DNA of 64,000 nt from Methanospirillum purgamenti (GCF_018502485.1 NZ_CP075546.1); one strand, 5' to 3'; shown: positions 24,078 through 33,741, numbered from the stretch's first letter. Numbers and translations are program-made. The notes: generated from the sequence alone by a model not told the origin.

Positions 24078-27000
24078 ATGAATGAAGAAAACAATCCTGG
24101 ATTAAGAGATATTATCAACCTGATCCTTACAATATCTACCCGATTTGTAAATGTTCTGCCTGAAAACATTGATGAAGAAATAACAGCCTGTATTGCAGAA
24201 ATTGGTTCATTTACAAACGTTGACCGTTCTTACGTGTTTTTTTTATCATCTGATGGAACGACCATGAGTTGTTCATTTGAATGGTGTGCTGAAGGTATTC
24301 AATCTCTCAAAGATAATTTTCAAAATATTCCTACCAGTATGTATCAAAGATGGATTGATATTTTATCCAGATTTGAACCAATTCATATCTCTCATCCATC
24401 AGATCTCACAAAAGGTTCTGATACAGAAAAAGAGATGCTAAATAAACTCGGTATTCAGTCAATTCTTGTTGTACCTCTTGTTATTCACAAAAAACTGATA
24501 GGTTTTTTAGGATTTGACAATTTTTTAAAACAAAAATTCTGGGACCAACAGATTATTACTTTACTTGAGATAATTGCAAAGGATATTGCCAGCCTTACCT
24601 ACCGCAAAGATGTTTATAACGCCCATATTAAAAGTGAAAAAAAGGTACGAAACCTCATTCAGAATATCCCCGGGATGGTGTATAGTGCCAGTTATAACTG
24701 GTCTGTTAATATTATTACCAACAGTGAGAACCTTTGTGGATACTCAGAAGACAATTTCAAGAACCATGATATAGAATGGATAAACCTCATTTTTGCAGAG
24801 GATATTAATAGAGTATTTGAGGAATCACAAGCACTCCTTCAAGAACCAGTACAATCTATGGTACAGGAATATCGAATAGTCCATAAAAATGGAGAAATTC
24901 GCTGGGTGAGGGATCACAAAACATCAATATTCTCTCATAATGGTTCATTTATTGGAGTAGACGGAATTGTGTTTGATATTACGGATATAAAAAAGGACGA
25001 GGAAAAAATTGGTGCCAACCAAAAACAACTAATCAATGTTTTGGAGAATCTTCCAAATCCGGTTATTGTGGGTCATGATGGAGTTGTTAGTTATGCAAAT
25101 CCATCAATGATGAAAATGCTTCAATGTGACTGTAATAATTTTGATGAATTATTGCGAAGTTCAATACTTGCAGACTATTATGATAACATCCATTCAGCTC
25201 TTAATCGGCAAAACCATACCGAATCGATTGAACCCTATGAATTAGAGTTTGAGAATAAATCAGGAGACACAGAAACAGTTCTGATTCATAGTAATACAAT
25301 TGATTTTTATAATATTCCTTCTTATTTGTTCGTCCTTACAGACATCACCCAACTTAAAAAGACAGAAAATTTGCTGGAAGTTACCGCTTTTAATCTTCGT
25401 GAACGAATGAAGGAACTGAATTGCCTTCAATTAGTATCAAATATTTTATTCAGATCAGGTTATGATGTTAAAACAGCATTATCACAATTATTAGATGTAA
25501 TTCCACAGGCATTTCAATTCCCAGATATTACAACCGTGAATATAATACTCCGGGATCAGATATTCCAAAATTACAACTTCACAGAAACATCCTGGAGGTT
25601 ATCAACACCTATTCTCTCAAATAGCATCGAAGTTGGTAGAATAGAAATAGCCTATCTAGAAAAGAGGCCAGAATTGTCCATTGGACCATTCATGTCAGAA
25701 GAACAGGATCTTCTAAACACCATTGCTCAGCGAATAGGAAAATTCGATGAATTAATTACTGCTCATGAAACACTCCAGAAAAATGAGAAGAGGCTTGCTT
25801 TTACTCTCGAAATAACTCGTCTCGGAGTTTGGGAAGTAGACTGGTTTACGAAAAATGCGACCCGAAATATACGCCATGCACAGATCTTTGGTTACGATGA
25901 TCTATTATCAGAATGGTCATTAGAGATATTTTTAGGTCACATAATTTCTGAAGAGAGGGAATATGTTCAGAGTTCTATACAATATGCAATCGAACATCAT
26001 CAAAAAATGCAGATAAACTGTCGTATTATACGAAAAGATAATGTTATCAAGTGGATCGCAATTATTGGAGAGGCATTATACGATGAAACTGAGAAACCGA
26101 TTAAATTTCTTGGAGTAGTTCAAGATATTACCGAATTCAAAGAAGTTGAAGAGGCTATAAAAGCAAGTGAGGAAAAATTCCGTCTCGTGGTAGAAAGTGC
26201 TCCTGATGCAATTTTTATCCAGTTAAATGGGAAATTTTCCTACCTGAATCCATCAGCATGCACTCTATTTGGAATAACATCCCAGGAACAACTCCTAGGA
26301 TCCTCAGTTATTGACCGATTCCATCCAGATTTTCACGATATCGTGAAAAAAAGAATCAAAAATCTCAACGAGGATCATATTTCTGTGGAATTGATAGAAG
26401 AAGTAATACTTACTTTTGATAATAATCCAGTGGATGTTGAGGTATCAGCAGTTCCCTTCTTCTATCAGAATTCTCATGGAGCCTTGGTATTTCTTCGAAA
26501 TATTACAGACCGCAAAAAGGCGATTTCTGCGATGCAGGAGAGTGAACAGGCATTATCAGCGATGATAAACAGTATCACCGAACCAGCTTTCCTAATTAAT
26601 ACTAACGGTCATGTCATTACTGCTAATGATACAATGGCAGAATGGATAGGATTTTCTGGAAAAGAGGAGATCATCGGAAAAAATGGACTAAATGAACTTA
26701 AACCGGAGATTAAACAATTCTATCAGGATAAAATTGCAGAGATTGTTGAAACAAAAAAACCCATCAGGTTTGAAGATTATCACTTTAAAAAATCAGCACT
26801 TACCTCAATGTATCCTATTCCAGATGATAATGGGATAATTACCAGAATCGCAGTATATTTACTGGATATTACGCAACTTAAAAAAACTGAAGAGATAAAA
26901 ATACAAACCGAGAACAGGCTAAAATCTGCCATGAAAACTGGCAAAATTGCATGGTGGGAGATGGATATGCCGGAAGGACGTATCAGATTTGATGATCGAA

Positions 27001-28841
27001 AAGCAACGATGTTAGGATATGATCCTCACATTTTTGAACATTATCGGGATTTCACCAATCTTATTCACCCAGATGACCTGAATCTCGCAATGCAATCTAT
27101 GAATAACCATCTGAAAGGTATAACAGAGGAGTATGCTATAGACTACCGGATAAGAGATGTATCAGGTAATTATCATTGGTATCGAGACGTAGGTAAAATT
27201 ACCCAGAGATATGAAGACAAAAAACCAAAAATTCTTACCGGTGTTGTGATGGATATCACAAAAAACAAGCTTTCTGAAGAAGTAATTCGAAAGAGTGAGG
27301 CACAATACCGGCTATTAGCAGATAATATCTCTGATGTACCGTGGGTTCTTAATATTAAGACAGGAACATGGAATTACATGAGCCCGTCAGTTGAACGATT
27401 AACCGGTTTTACAGTTGAGGAAACACTACAAAAAACAATTAATGAGGTCATGACTCAATCATCATATGATTATTTAGCAAAGGCACTTGCGGATCGAATA
27501 TCACTTTTTTTCTCTAACCCTCATAAAAAAAATTATTATATTGATGAAATAGAGCAAATTCGAAAAGATGGTTCGACGGTCTGGACAGAAGTAACCTCAA
27601 AATTTATCACGAATAAAAAAGGAGAAACATTAGTAGTTGGTGTCTCACGTGATATTTCTTCCAGAAAAGAGGCTGAAATTGCTCTTCAGGAATCAAAGCA
27701 ATTCTTTGAGGATGTTATTAATTTTTTACCGGATCCTACTTTTGTTATTAATACCTCCGGAAATATTTTAGCATGGAACCATGCCATGGAAGGTTTGAGT
27801 AGAATTGCTGCCCAAGAAATTCTCGGGAAAGGAAACTACGAGTATAGCCAACATTTGTATGGAGAACGAATACCTATTTTGATTGATTATGTTCTTCATC
27901 CAGACCTTGTTGATGATATAACAGAGAAATATTCAAATTTCCGGGAAGAGGGATCAACAATTATTGCTGAAAACAAGATAACATCACCTGATGGTCAGGT
28001 TCAATTTTATATGATAGCAGTATCACCATTATTTGACACTCGAAAAAATATTATCGGAGCCATTGAATCTATTCGTGATATTACAGAATTAAAAAGAACA
28101 GAAAAAGATCTTGCAGAATTAAATAAAAATCTGGAAAAAATTGTATTAGATCGGACAAAATCACTCGAAGAAGAAATAGAACTCAGAAAAAAGGCAGAAG
28201 AAGATATTGCAATTTCTCTTAAAGAGAAAGAGATGCTCCTTAAAGAAATTCATCACCGGGTTAAGAATAATATGCAGGTGATATCCAGTCTTCTTCTCCT
28301 ACAATCGCAAACTATTCAGGATGAATATATTAAAGGGCTTTTTAAAGAAAGTATGGTCAGAATCAAATCAATAGCTCTTGTTCATGAACAACTATATCGT
28401 TCTGATAATTTAAGCAGGATTGATTATTCTGATTACCTTCGGAAGATGTTTCATCCGCTTTTTGATGCATATCGGACTGATATGCAGCAGGTGAAAATGG
28501 TGATTGATGCAAATCCGGTTCAGATTACAATTGAAAAAGCAGTTCCTTGCAGTCTGATTGTTAATGAATTAATTTCAAACTCTCTTAAACATGCATTTCC
28601 AGGAGATACAAAGGGTGAAATCCATATCAGGTTCTCATTTGATGCGCATACAAACGTCTACACTCTTGATTATGCAGATAATGGCATAGGATTTCCTGAA
28701 GGATTTAACCCTGAAAAAACTGGGTCATTAGGGATGAGTCTCATTAAAGGATTAACAAAGCAGCTGGAAGGCAAATTGGAATTCGTTTTAGGAAACGGAA
28801 TTCATTACCTGATTACCTTTCCGTCTAAAGAAAAAATATAA
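24078..28841 (+). CDS. Large multi-PAS/GAF sensor histidine kinase (HisKA_2 type)
   Basis: 1587 residues with no obvious membrane segment, so a cytoplasmic sensor. A GAF domain (~20-185) is followed by about two PAS domains (~190-440), a second GAF-like region (~445-570), and about six further PAS domains (~575-1345, each ending with a DITxxK/R-type linker such as FDITDIKK, VQDITEFKE, VMDITKNK). A coiled coil (~1345-1375) leads into HisKA_2 with the phosphoacceptor His in KEIHHRVKNNMQVISSLLLL, then HATPase_c with NELISNSLKHAF (N box) and DNGIGFP (G1). GACAGGAG lies ~8 nt before the ATG. The likely partner is the response regulator just upstream. Ligands are unknown. Confidence 0.92.
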   Translation: MNEENNPGLRDIINLILTISTRFVNVLPENIDEEITACIAEIGSFTNVDRSYVFFLSSDGTTMSCSFEWCAEGIQSLKDNFQNIPTSMYQRWIDILSRFEPIHISHPSDLTKGSDTEKEMLNKLGIQSILVVPLVIHKKLIGFLGFDNFLKQKFWDQQIITLLEIIAKDIASLTYRKDVYNAHIKSEKKVRNLIQNIPGMVYSASYNWSVNIITNSENLCGYSEDNFKNHDIEWINLIFAEDINRVFEESQALLQEPVQSMVQEYRIVHKNGEIRWVRDHKTSIFSHNGSFIGVDGIVFDITDIKKDEEKIGANQKQLINVLENLPNPVIVGHDGVVSYANPSMMKMLQCDCNNFDELLRSSILADYYDNIHSALNRQNHTESIEPYELEFENKSGDTETVLIHSNTIDFYNIPSYLFVLTDITQLKKTENLLEVTAFNLRERMKELNCLQLVSNILFRSGYDVKTALSQLLDVIPQAFQFPDITTVNIILRDQIFQNYNFTETSWRLSTPILSNSIEVGRIEIAYLEKRPELSIGPFMSEEQDLLNTIAQRIGKFDELITAHETLQKNEKRLAFTLEITRLGVWEVDWFTKNATRNIRHAQIFGYDDLLSEWSLEIFLGHIISEEREYVQSSIQYAIEHHQKMQINCRIIRKDNVIKWIAIIGEALYDETEKPIKFLGVVQDITEFKEVEEAIKASEEKFRLVVESAPDAIFIQLNGKFSYLNPSACTLFGITSQEQLLGSSVIDRFHPDFHDIVKKRIKNLNEDHISVELIEEVILTFDNNPVDVEVSAVPFFYQNSHGALVFLRNITDRKKAISAMQESEQALSAMINSITEPAFLINTNGHVITANDTMAEWIGFSGKEEIIGKNGLNELKPEIKQFYQDKIAEIVETKKPIRFEDYHFKKSALTSMYPIPDDNGIITRIAVYLLDITQLKKTEEIKIQTENRLKSAMKTGKIAWWEMDMPEGRIRFDDRKATMLGYDPHIFEHYRDFTNLIHPDDLNLAMQSMNNHLKGITEEYAIDYRIRDVSGNYHWYRDVGKITQRYEDKKPKILTGVVMDITKNKLSEEVIRKSEAQYRLLADNISDVPWVLNIKTGTWNYMSPSVERLTGFTVEETLQKTINEVMTQSSYDYLAKALADRISLFFSNPHKKNYYIDEIEQIRKDGSTVWTEVTSKFITNKKGETLVVGVSRDISSRKEAEIALQESKQFFEDVINFLPDPTFVINTSGNILAWNHAMEGLSRIAAQEILGKGNYEYSQHLYGERIPILIDYVLHPDLVDDITEKYSNFREEGSTIIAENKITSPDGQVQFYMIAVSPLFDTRKNIIGAIESIRDITELKRTEKDLAELNKNLEKIVLDRTKSLEEEIELRKKAEEDIAISLKEKEMLLKEIHHRVKNNMQVISSLLLLQSQTIQDEYIKGLFKESMVRIKSIALVHEQLYRSDNLSRIDYSDYLRKMFHPLFDAYRTDMQQVKMVIDANPVQITIEKAVPCSLIVNELISNSLKHAFPGDTKGEIHIRFSFDAHTNVYTLDYADNGIGFPEGFNPEKTGSLGMSLIKGLTKQLEGKLEFVLGNGIHYLITFPSKEKI

Positions 28842-29122
28842 TTTAAGGCGTAAGAAAAAATGAGTTAGTATACTAAGCGATATTTTGGTGGTTTAGCCGA
28901 GAAAAGATATGCAATAAAAATTCATCTCTTACTGGAGGAGAATACCTCATTTTATTTTCACGGTTGTAAGATCAACTTATTTACTAAATCAGATTGATAT
29001 ATATAATAACAACATAATAAAAATATGAACATATATTTTACCAATTCTAGGATGATTTGGTATTCTTAATAAGTTACAACATTATTTTTAATTAAAAAAG
29101 GAGAAGTACAAAAATCAATAAT

Positions 29123-29878
29123 TCATGATAACGGTTTTCTCATTACAATATATGTATTCCCAAACTCGTCAGAATATTTCTCAAAAATCTTCATCTGCCT
29201 TTTGAGCCCACGAATTACCATCAGAGCAGGCTCATCTTTTGCATATTCCTCTTCCAGTTCTCCAAACTTTTCTCTCATTTTTCCATAGTAACTTTCCTCC
29301 CAAACATGAGAAGGGAGTCTAAAGGATCCAACCATTTCAAGACCGGCATTCCGAACAATCTCAAATCCTTCATCTTCAAACATCATAGAGGGATGGTATT
29401 CGTCGAAGAAATCACGTGGCTCATCAGAGGGAGTTTTCGTAAACCAAAAAATATCGGAGATCATTATGTATCCTCCCCGTTTCAGAAGTGATTTCCAGTA
29501 CCAGATGGCTTTTTCGATACCTATGATAGATGAACATCCTTCAGCCCAAATGATATCAAAAGCCTCCTTTTCAAAGGGGAGATCATCCATAGATGCACAG
29601 ACTGTTTTGATTCTCCCGGTAAAACCTTCAGAAATAATTTTTTCATTCACCACATCGAGATAGGGCTGATGAATATCTGAAGCAATTATCCTGCAGGACG
29701 GACAAAGACGGGCAAGGGCGATCGTCTGCATTCCTTTCCCGCAACCAACATCAAGAATCTCACCTCCTTGTTCAGGTGGATCAGCAATTAGTAAAAAGGC
29801 CTTTTTTGTGTGTTCGTCATCCCCCCCTCCAAGCCGGGGTAATGATTCAAAAATTTTAAAAATAGGATTATTGTCCAT
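29123..29878 (-). CDS. SAM-dependent class I methyltransferase
   Basis: 251 residues. The SAM-binding glycine loop is ILDVGCGKGMQTIALA (~38-53). RIIASDIHQPYLD provides the acidic ribose ligand after strand 2, and ASMDDLPFEKEAFDIIWAEG is the motif II/III region of the Methyltransf_11/UbiE-type family. GYIMISDIFWFTKTPSDEP follows. Substrate cannot be told; relatives methylate small molecules, quinones or arsenic, and no CxxC arsenite site is present. The N-terminus MDNNPIFKIFESLPRLGGGD is well conserved-looking, supporting the ATG at 29878. It is a single gene with AT-rich regions on both sides. Confidence 0.85.
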   Translation of the reverse strand: MDNNPIFKIFESLPRLGGGDDEHTKKAFLLIADPPEQGGEILDVGCGKGMQTIALARLCPSCRIIASDIHQPYLDVVNEKIISEGFTGRIKTVCASMDDLPFEKEAFDIIWAEGCSSIIGIEKAIWYWKSLLKRGGYIMISDIFWFTKTPSDEPRDFFDEYHPSMMFEDEGFEIVRNAGLEMVGSFRLPSHVWEESYYGKMREKFGELEEEYAKDEPALMVIRGLKRQMKIFEKYSDEFGNTYIVMRKPLS

Positions 29879-30090
29879 AAATCCATTTATTATAGAATAA
29901 TTAAGTAGTTTGTGTTTTTATCGGAATAGGAAAACTCGTTTTTTAATACCAATCTGTTCTTAACTTACCCCATTGATAGTCACTTTCCTTTTGAATAGTG
30001 ACTTTTATTTAATCTTCAGTAACTGATCAGATAATTAAATCATTCACTCCTCAAGGGACGATGATTTTTATTGAATTTTTGGTTGATGCT

Positions 30091-30657
30091 ATGAATAAAG
30101 AGCAAATTGGTAACAATTTTTTTATTCCGATGCCTGTCGTACTCGTCGGAACACAGGTATCTGGAAATGCAAATTTTATGACTGTTGGCTGGGTGGCCAG
30201 AGCAAATGCTAATCCACCTATGATCGTTTGTGGTATTGGAAATCACCATTACACTCCGAAAGGAATAGAGGAGAATGGAACTTTTTCAGTAAATATCCCC
30301 TCAACTGATCTCATTGTTAAAACGGATTATTGTGGTATCGTTTCTGGATCGAAAACTGATAAATCAAAGGTATTTGACATTTTCTATGGGAATTTAAAAA
30401 CCGCTCCACTCATCAAAGAATGTCCGGTTTCTATCGAATGTAAACTTGTTCAAATCATTCCACTCCCTACAAATAGTTTGTATCTTGGGGAGATAGTGGG
30501 AGTGTGGGTAGATGGTGAAATTATGGCAGATGGCAAACCAGATATCAATAGTATTGACCCGATATTTTTGAGTATGCCAGATAACCGGTACTGGAACCTT
30601 GGAGAACATATCGGGTATGCCTGGTCAGATGGAAAAGATCTTCAATTGAACGAATAA
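30091..30657 (+). CDS. Flavin reductase-like FMN-binding split-barrel protein
   Basis: About 188 residues from the ATG at 30091. The in-frame ATG at 30061 would add ten hydrophobic residues not usual for the family. The split-barrel signature is NNFFIPMPVVLVGTQVSGNANF, then MTVGWVARANANPPMIVCGI, where the N-x-x-T-V/A-x-W segment and the following residues bind FMN. NGTFSVNIPSTDLIVKTDYC is the next conserved strand. Members bind FMN and pass electrons, for example in NADH:FMN reduction or as FMN-storing flavoredoxins; partners are not visible here. Cytoplasmic. It diverges from the methyltransferase gene. Confidence 0.87.
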   Translation: MNKEQIGNNFFIPMPVVLVGTQVSGNANFMTVGWVARANANPPMIVCGIGNHHYTPKGIEENGTFSVNIPSTDLIVKTDYCGIVSGSKTDKSKVFDIFYGNLKTAPLIKECPVSIECKLVQIIPLPTNSLYLGEIVGVWVDGEIMADGKPDINSIDPIFLSMPDNRYWNLGEHIGYAWSDGKDLQLNE

Positions 30658-31338
30658 TTTAGTGATATTCACCCAATGTAGTTCAATGAGACAGTTAAAT
30701 TTTTTACCGGCAATTACGAAAGTGTTTCAGAAATTGAGTTCCCAATGATGATTTCGGTTATATACTCATCGATTTAATCTCAATTCTAAACCAATCCCCA
30801 TTATATGAAACTAACGGGATGAAGGTCAGGATGTAGCATTTTATCATCTGGAAATCATGATAGGTTTAATCATTTATTCTTATTTTCAAGGGGTTCGTTC
30901 AAGTCATCAAATAGACAATAATTGTCGATATGATGTAGGATTTAGAATTATAACACACAATTCTCTCCCGGATTACTAAACAATTTCTCATTTTCAGGAT
31001 GATGAAGTTTAAATTATTTGACTCATAATCTTCGGAGAATCTGTTCAATAGGGGAGTTAAAGAAATTAAGAGAATTTATCCTGCAAATAGGAGGAAAATG
31101 ATCTGTAATAAGGAGGGATATTCGTATACTTAATTCAAGATTAACTGATCTTGAGTAGGTTAAATGAGATGACTGTTACCCATTTGATAGAAATAACTGA
31201 ATATCAACCTGAACTATGGAGTTTGATAAATAATTATCCACGGAACTAATCTCAGATACCTAAATTGAACGAATGAAAATATCAACTCTTTAAACCTTAC
31301 CAAATATTCATTGAACCGAATTAAGAATAAAAAAGAGA
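30658..31338. other. 680-bp AT-rich gap, no gene recognised
   Basis: All six frames are broken by stops. The only notable structure is the perfect palindrome GACAATAATTGTC at 30914-30926. It may be decayed sequence at the left edge of the accessory island, since the genes on the right are mostly small, odd or broken. Confidence 0.45.
30914..30926. promoter_or_regulatory. 13-bp palindrome GACAATAATTGTC
   Basis: Six-base arms around a central A, lying in non-coding sequence more than 250 bp from the nearest gene. Possible protein-binding site; no gene is obviously served. Confidence 0.25.
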
Positions 31339-31731
31339 TTAAATTGCTTCAATTTCCAGCCACGCTTGACCATTGTGAATGTCTGACTCACCAATAGTCC
31401 CGGTAACTTTTCCAAGGCCTTGATAATCAGTCTGTTCTTCACTCATTACGAGTTCCTGGTTTTTAAAAACCTCTACAAGTAACTTTCCTGGCAAGGTTGA
31501 TGATTCTAGGGTGATATTGTAGGTGAGGAAATATTCTTTCCCTGTGGGACTTACCCATTCAGAACCAATTACCGGATCAACTGTTATCTTATCAATTTCC
31601 CATGAATGTGAGGCAATATGTGCGCCGTTTCTTGATTTTCCATTGGTGATATTAAATAGTCTTGCTGATGATAATTCACCCGTATCATTAATGAGGCTGA
31701 GTAAATTGATAGCAGCATTTATTTCTGGCAT
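31339..31731 (-). CDS. Hypothetical beta-rich protein, 130 aa
   Basis: Not recognised. It has no signal peptide or membrane segment. The sequence is alternating and beta-rich (KEYFLTYNITLESSTLPGKL, LLVEVFKNQELVMSEEQTDY), as in small immunoglobulin-like or lipoprotein domains. It starts 12 nt after the stop of the lipoprotein gene on the same strand with no clear ribosome site, so it may be translationally coupled to it or be the broken-off C-terminal part of a longer protein. Reading across the junction needs a change of frame after the TAG stop. Both genes would be co-transcribed. Confidence 0.55.
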   Translation of the reverse strand: MPEINAAINLLSLINDTGELSSARLFNITNGKSRNGAHIASHSWEIDKITVDPVIGSEWVSPTGKEYFLTYNITLESSTLPGKLLVEVFKNQELVMSEEQTDYQGLGKVTGTIGESDIHNGQAWLEIEAI

Positions 31732-31743
31732 TTGAATTGCAAT

Positions 31744-32634
31744 CTAATTCCATCTGGAACCAGTCATATTGCTCAATGATTCGACATTATAAGACTGGAC
31801 AAAGTAATCTAACCAGCTTTTACCTCTGAATCCGCTCATAACCTTCCCTTCATATTCAATTGTGTAGGACAACACATCCATCAAGGGCAGAGCATAGTAA
31901 TAGTCACCCTGCCAATCCATCGGATCCTTTGTAGCATTAAGATAATTCCCAATTGTTTTATCTGGTAGCTTCATGATCTCTTTCCGCTGAAGATCGGTGA
32001 GGTATTGAGGGAAGAAAGAAGTAGTTCCATATCCCTGATTGATGACTCCAAAGGAATCGTTGAGTATTACATTTACTTTGATCAATTTTCCTGATTCATC
32101 CAGAGTATCAGCAGAAAGCCGGTAGGTGGCATTTAATGAGCCGAAAAACCCGGAGAGAAGTTCTATCCGGATATAGGAGGAAGAATTGTTTGGATCAGAG
32201 AGTTCAATACTCCATGGATTGATAGTCGTTACAAGATTTTCGTTTTCAAATCCTGACCAGATGTACCCGTTCTGATTATTCTCCGGAGAGTAATTCTCAA
32301 AATTTTTGCTAAGAAACCCTACGCCACCAGTGGCTTTTTGTCCTTTTTGTTCTAATCCAAAGAAAAATGAAGTTGTCTCTCCTGTAGTATCTTCTAAGCT
32401 AGCCCAGAAATTATAACCAAAGAGATCGTAATCCTGATGCTTTTCAGTAAGGAAAACTGAAAGGTTCTCAACGCTGTGTGAGTGTGGCATTTCATAGTTT
32501 TCCGAATAATAAGCATGCTCTTTTATGGACGCTGAGGCAGGATTTAAAATTCCCATGCATCCTGATAAAAATATAAGCACAACCAGAGATATTCTGCAAA
32601 ACCTATTACAAATAATCTGTGATCCCCATTTCAT
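31744..32634 (-). CDS. Predicted lipoprotein of unknown function
   Basis: About 296 residues from the ATG at 32634, preceded by GGGATTGAT; the longer frame to 32763 begins with TTG and has no ribosome site. The N-terminus is a lipoprotein signal: basic residues, SLVVLIFLSGC with a lipobox-like Leu-Ser-Gly-Cys, then GILNPAS. The mature part contains a secreted-enzyme-like beta-rich stretch with YNFWASLEDTTGETTSFFFG and GYGTTSFFPQYLTDLQRKEI, but no family I recognise. The overall look (long polar beta strands, LSADTLDESGKLIKVNVILN) suggests a lipocalin-like or carotenoid-hydratase-like beta barrel (weak inference). It would sit on the outer face of the membrane. Confidence 0.65.
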   Translation of the reverse strand: MKWGSQIICNRFCRISLVVLIFLSGCMGILNPASASIKEHAYYSENYEMPHSHSVENLSVFLTEKHQDYDLFGYNFWASLEDTTGETTSFFFGLEQKGQKATGGVGFLSKNFENYSPENNQNGYIWSGFENENLVTTINPWSIELSDPNNSSSYIRIELLSGFFGSLNATYRLSADTLDESGKLIKVNVILNDSFGVINQGYGTTSFFPQYLTDLQRKEIMKLPDKTIGNYLNATKDPMDWQGDYYYALPLMDVLSYTIEYEGKVMSGFRGKSWLDYFVQSYNVESLSNMTGSRWN

Positions 32635-32766
32635 ATCAATCCCTATTATTATCATATATTTAAAAATATCGACGAAAAGTTGTGTCCAAGAAATTTTTAA
32701 AAAAAGAATTATCTGCGAAATTCTGGTTAATTTCTTAATCAGCTTTTGAACGAACAAATCCAATTT

Positions 32767-32877
32767 TTAATGGAAAAAATGGTCCCACACATTTTTCCAG
32801 ATTATCAGGAGCCCGATGCCATTCAGAATGGCTGCTCCAATTAAATCTAGAGCCAGAACAAGCCTACCATTCATCAT
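32767..32877 (-). CDS. 36-aa single-span membrane protein, last of a decayed module
   Basis: The frame starts at ATG 32877 (a second ATG follows immediately) and is preceded by the very strong ribosome site GGAGGTGA, formed by the last codons and stop of the gene upstream. The protein is short: a hydrophobic helix with GRLVLALDLIGAAILNGIGL, then LLIIWKN, and a WDHFFH tail. Nothing else is recognisable. The tight spacing (2 nt after the upstream stop) shows it belongs to the same unit as the two broken genes at 32880-33709. Small membrane proteins like this are common in viral and plasmid modules, but a role such as holin cannot be claimed. Confidence 0.5.
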   Translation of the reverse strand: MMNGRLVLALDLIGAAILNGIGLLIIWKNVWDHFFH

Positions 32878-32879
32878 AC

Positions 32880-33176
32880 TCACCTCCTCCAGGGCAACCA
32901 GTTCTTCGGATCGCCTCTCCTCATTTTCGAACCCATAAAGGAACAGAGGAACGAGAAGACATCCGGTATCCGGTTATTTTCAATATACTCATCATACCCG
33001 TTCGCCCCCGAACCGTTCACCCGGATGGTGGATTCAACCGGTCCGGTGAACCGGAGATCCCGGGAAAGGACAGCCCGGTCATCAGTGAAGACATAGTGAC
33101 TGGTGATCTTCTCTCCCGATGAATGGGTAAAAAGGCAGATCGCTCAGACTCTTACGTAAATCCAATTCATTTCCAT
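32880..33176 (-). pseudogene. 98-codon gene interrupted by an in-frame TGA at codon 11
   Basis: ATG at 33176 gives MEMNWIYVRV, then TGA (33144-33146), and the same frame runs on for 87 further sense codons: AICLFTHSSGEKITSHYVFT, DDRAVLSRDLRFTGPVES, and an end rich in basic and aromatic residues, KMRRGDPKNWLPWRR. The downstream part has protein-like composition and no start codon of its own until close to the end. The simplest reading is a nonsense change of TGG (Trp) to TGA. It lies between a frameshifted gene upstream and an intact small membrane gene downstream. Family not recognised. Read-through or recoding is possible but unlikely given the frameshifts next door. Confidence 0.55.
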
Positions 33177-33210
33177 ACCTCGAAAAGGGAAAAAGGGAAT
33201 ATTGTGTTTT

Positions 33211-33709
33211 TTATGCGAGTGCACCAATATGAGCACATAGGTCATGTCCGATACGGATGGCATCAGCCTCATAGGATGAGAGGGTGACGGAATCACGGGC
33301 AAAGTGGACCGAGTATAGCTCACCATTGGAGTGATGGCACTTGAGAATGCAGCTGAACCGGTCCTCTGAGCTGTCATGGGATGGAGTGCCTCCCATTGCG
33401 ATATTCAGGGCGGTGGTGGCCACGATGGTACTGACATCAGTGATAAACCGACGGCGTTGGAGCTTTAATACTGATGGTCCCGACGGTCTTGGCCTCGTTA
33501 TTCTCGTTAATGACCCGGCCGGTATAGGACTCGGATGCCTTCGAGACTCCTGGAAGGGTGACTCCAGGCCTCTCAAAGACGTATATCCCCACGGGTTATT
33601 GGTCAGGATGTCGCCCTCTATTGAGGTGAAGGCTGCCATGCTGTCGATAGGAGCAGTAAGCTCCCTGACGGCGGTCTTCATCCGCTCCCGTCTGTGTGAA
33701 ATCTGCCAT
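33211..33709 (-). pseudogene. Frameshifted remnant of an unrecognised ~165-aa protein
   Basis: ATG at 33709, with AGGGGT upstream, opens MADFTQTGADEDR. Coding-like sequence then moves to another frame (LTAPIDSMAAFTSIEGDILT, NNPWGYTSLRG), returns to the first (SKASESYTGRVINENNEAKT, VGTISIKAPTPSVY) and shifts again (ATTALNIAMGGTPSHDSSED, GELYSVHFARDSVTLSSYEA) to a stop at 33211. Three indels are needed to rebuild one protein. The pieces are Thr/Ser-rich and beta-like. Base composition is visibly more GC-rich than in the neighbours. A TATA box (33762-33769) and a perfect palindrome (33724-33741) precede it. No family recognised; perhaps from a virus or plasmid. Confidence 0.55.
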
Positions 33710-33723
33710 TTTCGTTGACCCCT

Positions 33724-33741
33724 GCCGTGATCTCTCACGGC
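33724..33741. promoter_or_regulatory. Perfect 7-bp palindrome upstream of the decayed module
   Basis: GCCGTGA, TCTC spacer, TCACGGC. It lies between the TATA box at 33762-33769 (read on the minus strand) and the start codon at 33709, right where transcription should begin. An operator of the former module is the likely reading; an RNA hairpin in the leader is the alternative. Confidence 0.45.

Noticed and set aside
29123..29878. Arsenite methyltransferase (ArsM) as the function of the methyltransferase
   Set aside because: The conserved Cys residues of ArsM are absent; only the general SAM fold is supported.
30785..30805. AATCCCCAT near 30.8 kb as a possible second attachment site of the tRNA-Glu island
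   Set aside because: Only about nine bases match the tRNA 3' end and the orientation is inverted, so it cannot be a normal att direct repeat.
33341..33718. 125-codon + strand frame over the decayed module
   Set aside because: The minus-strand frames have protein-like segments, ribosome site and promoter; the + frame has none and is the antisense shadow.
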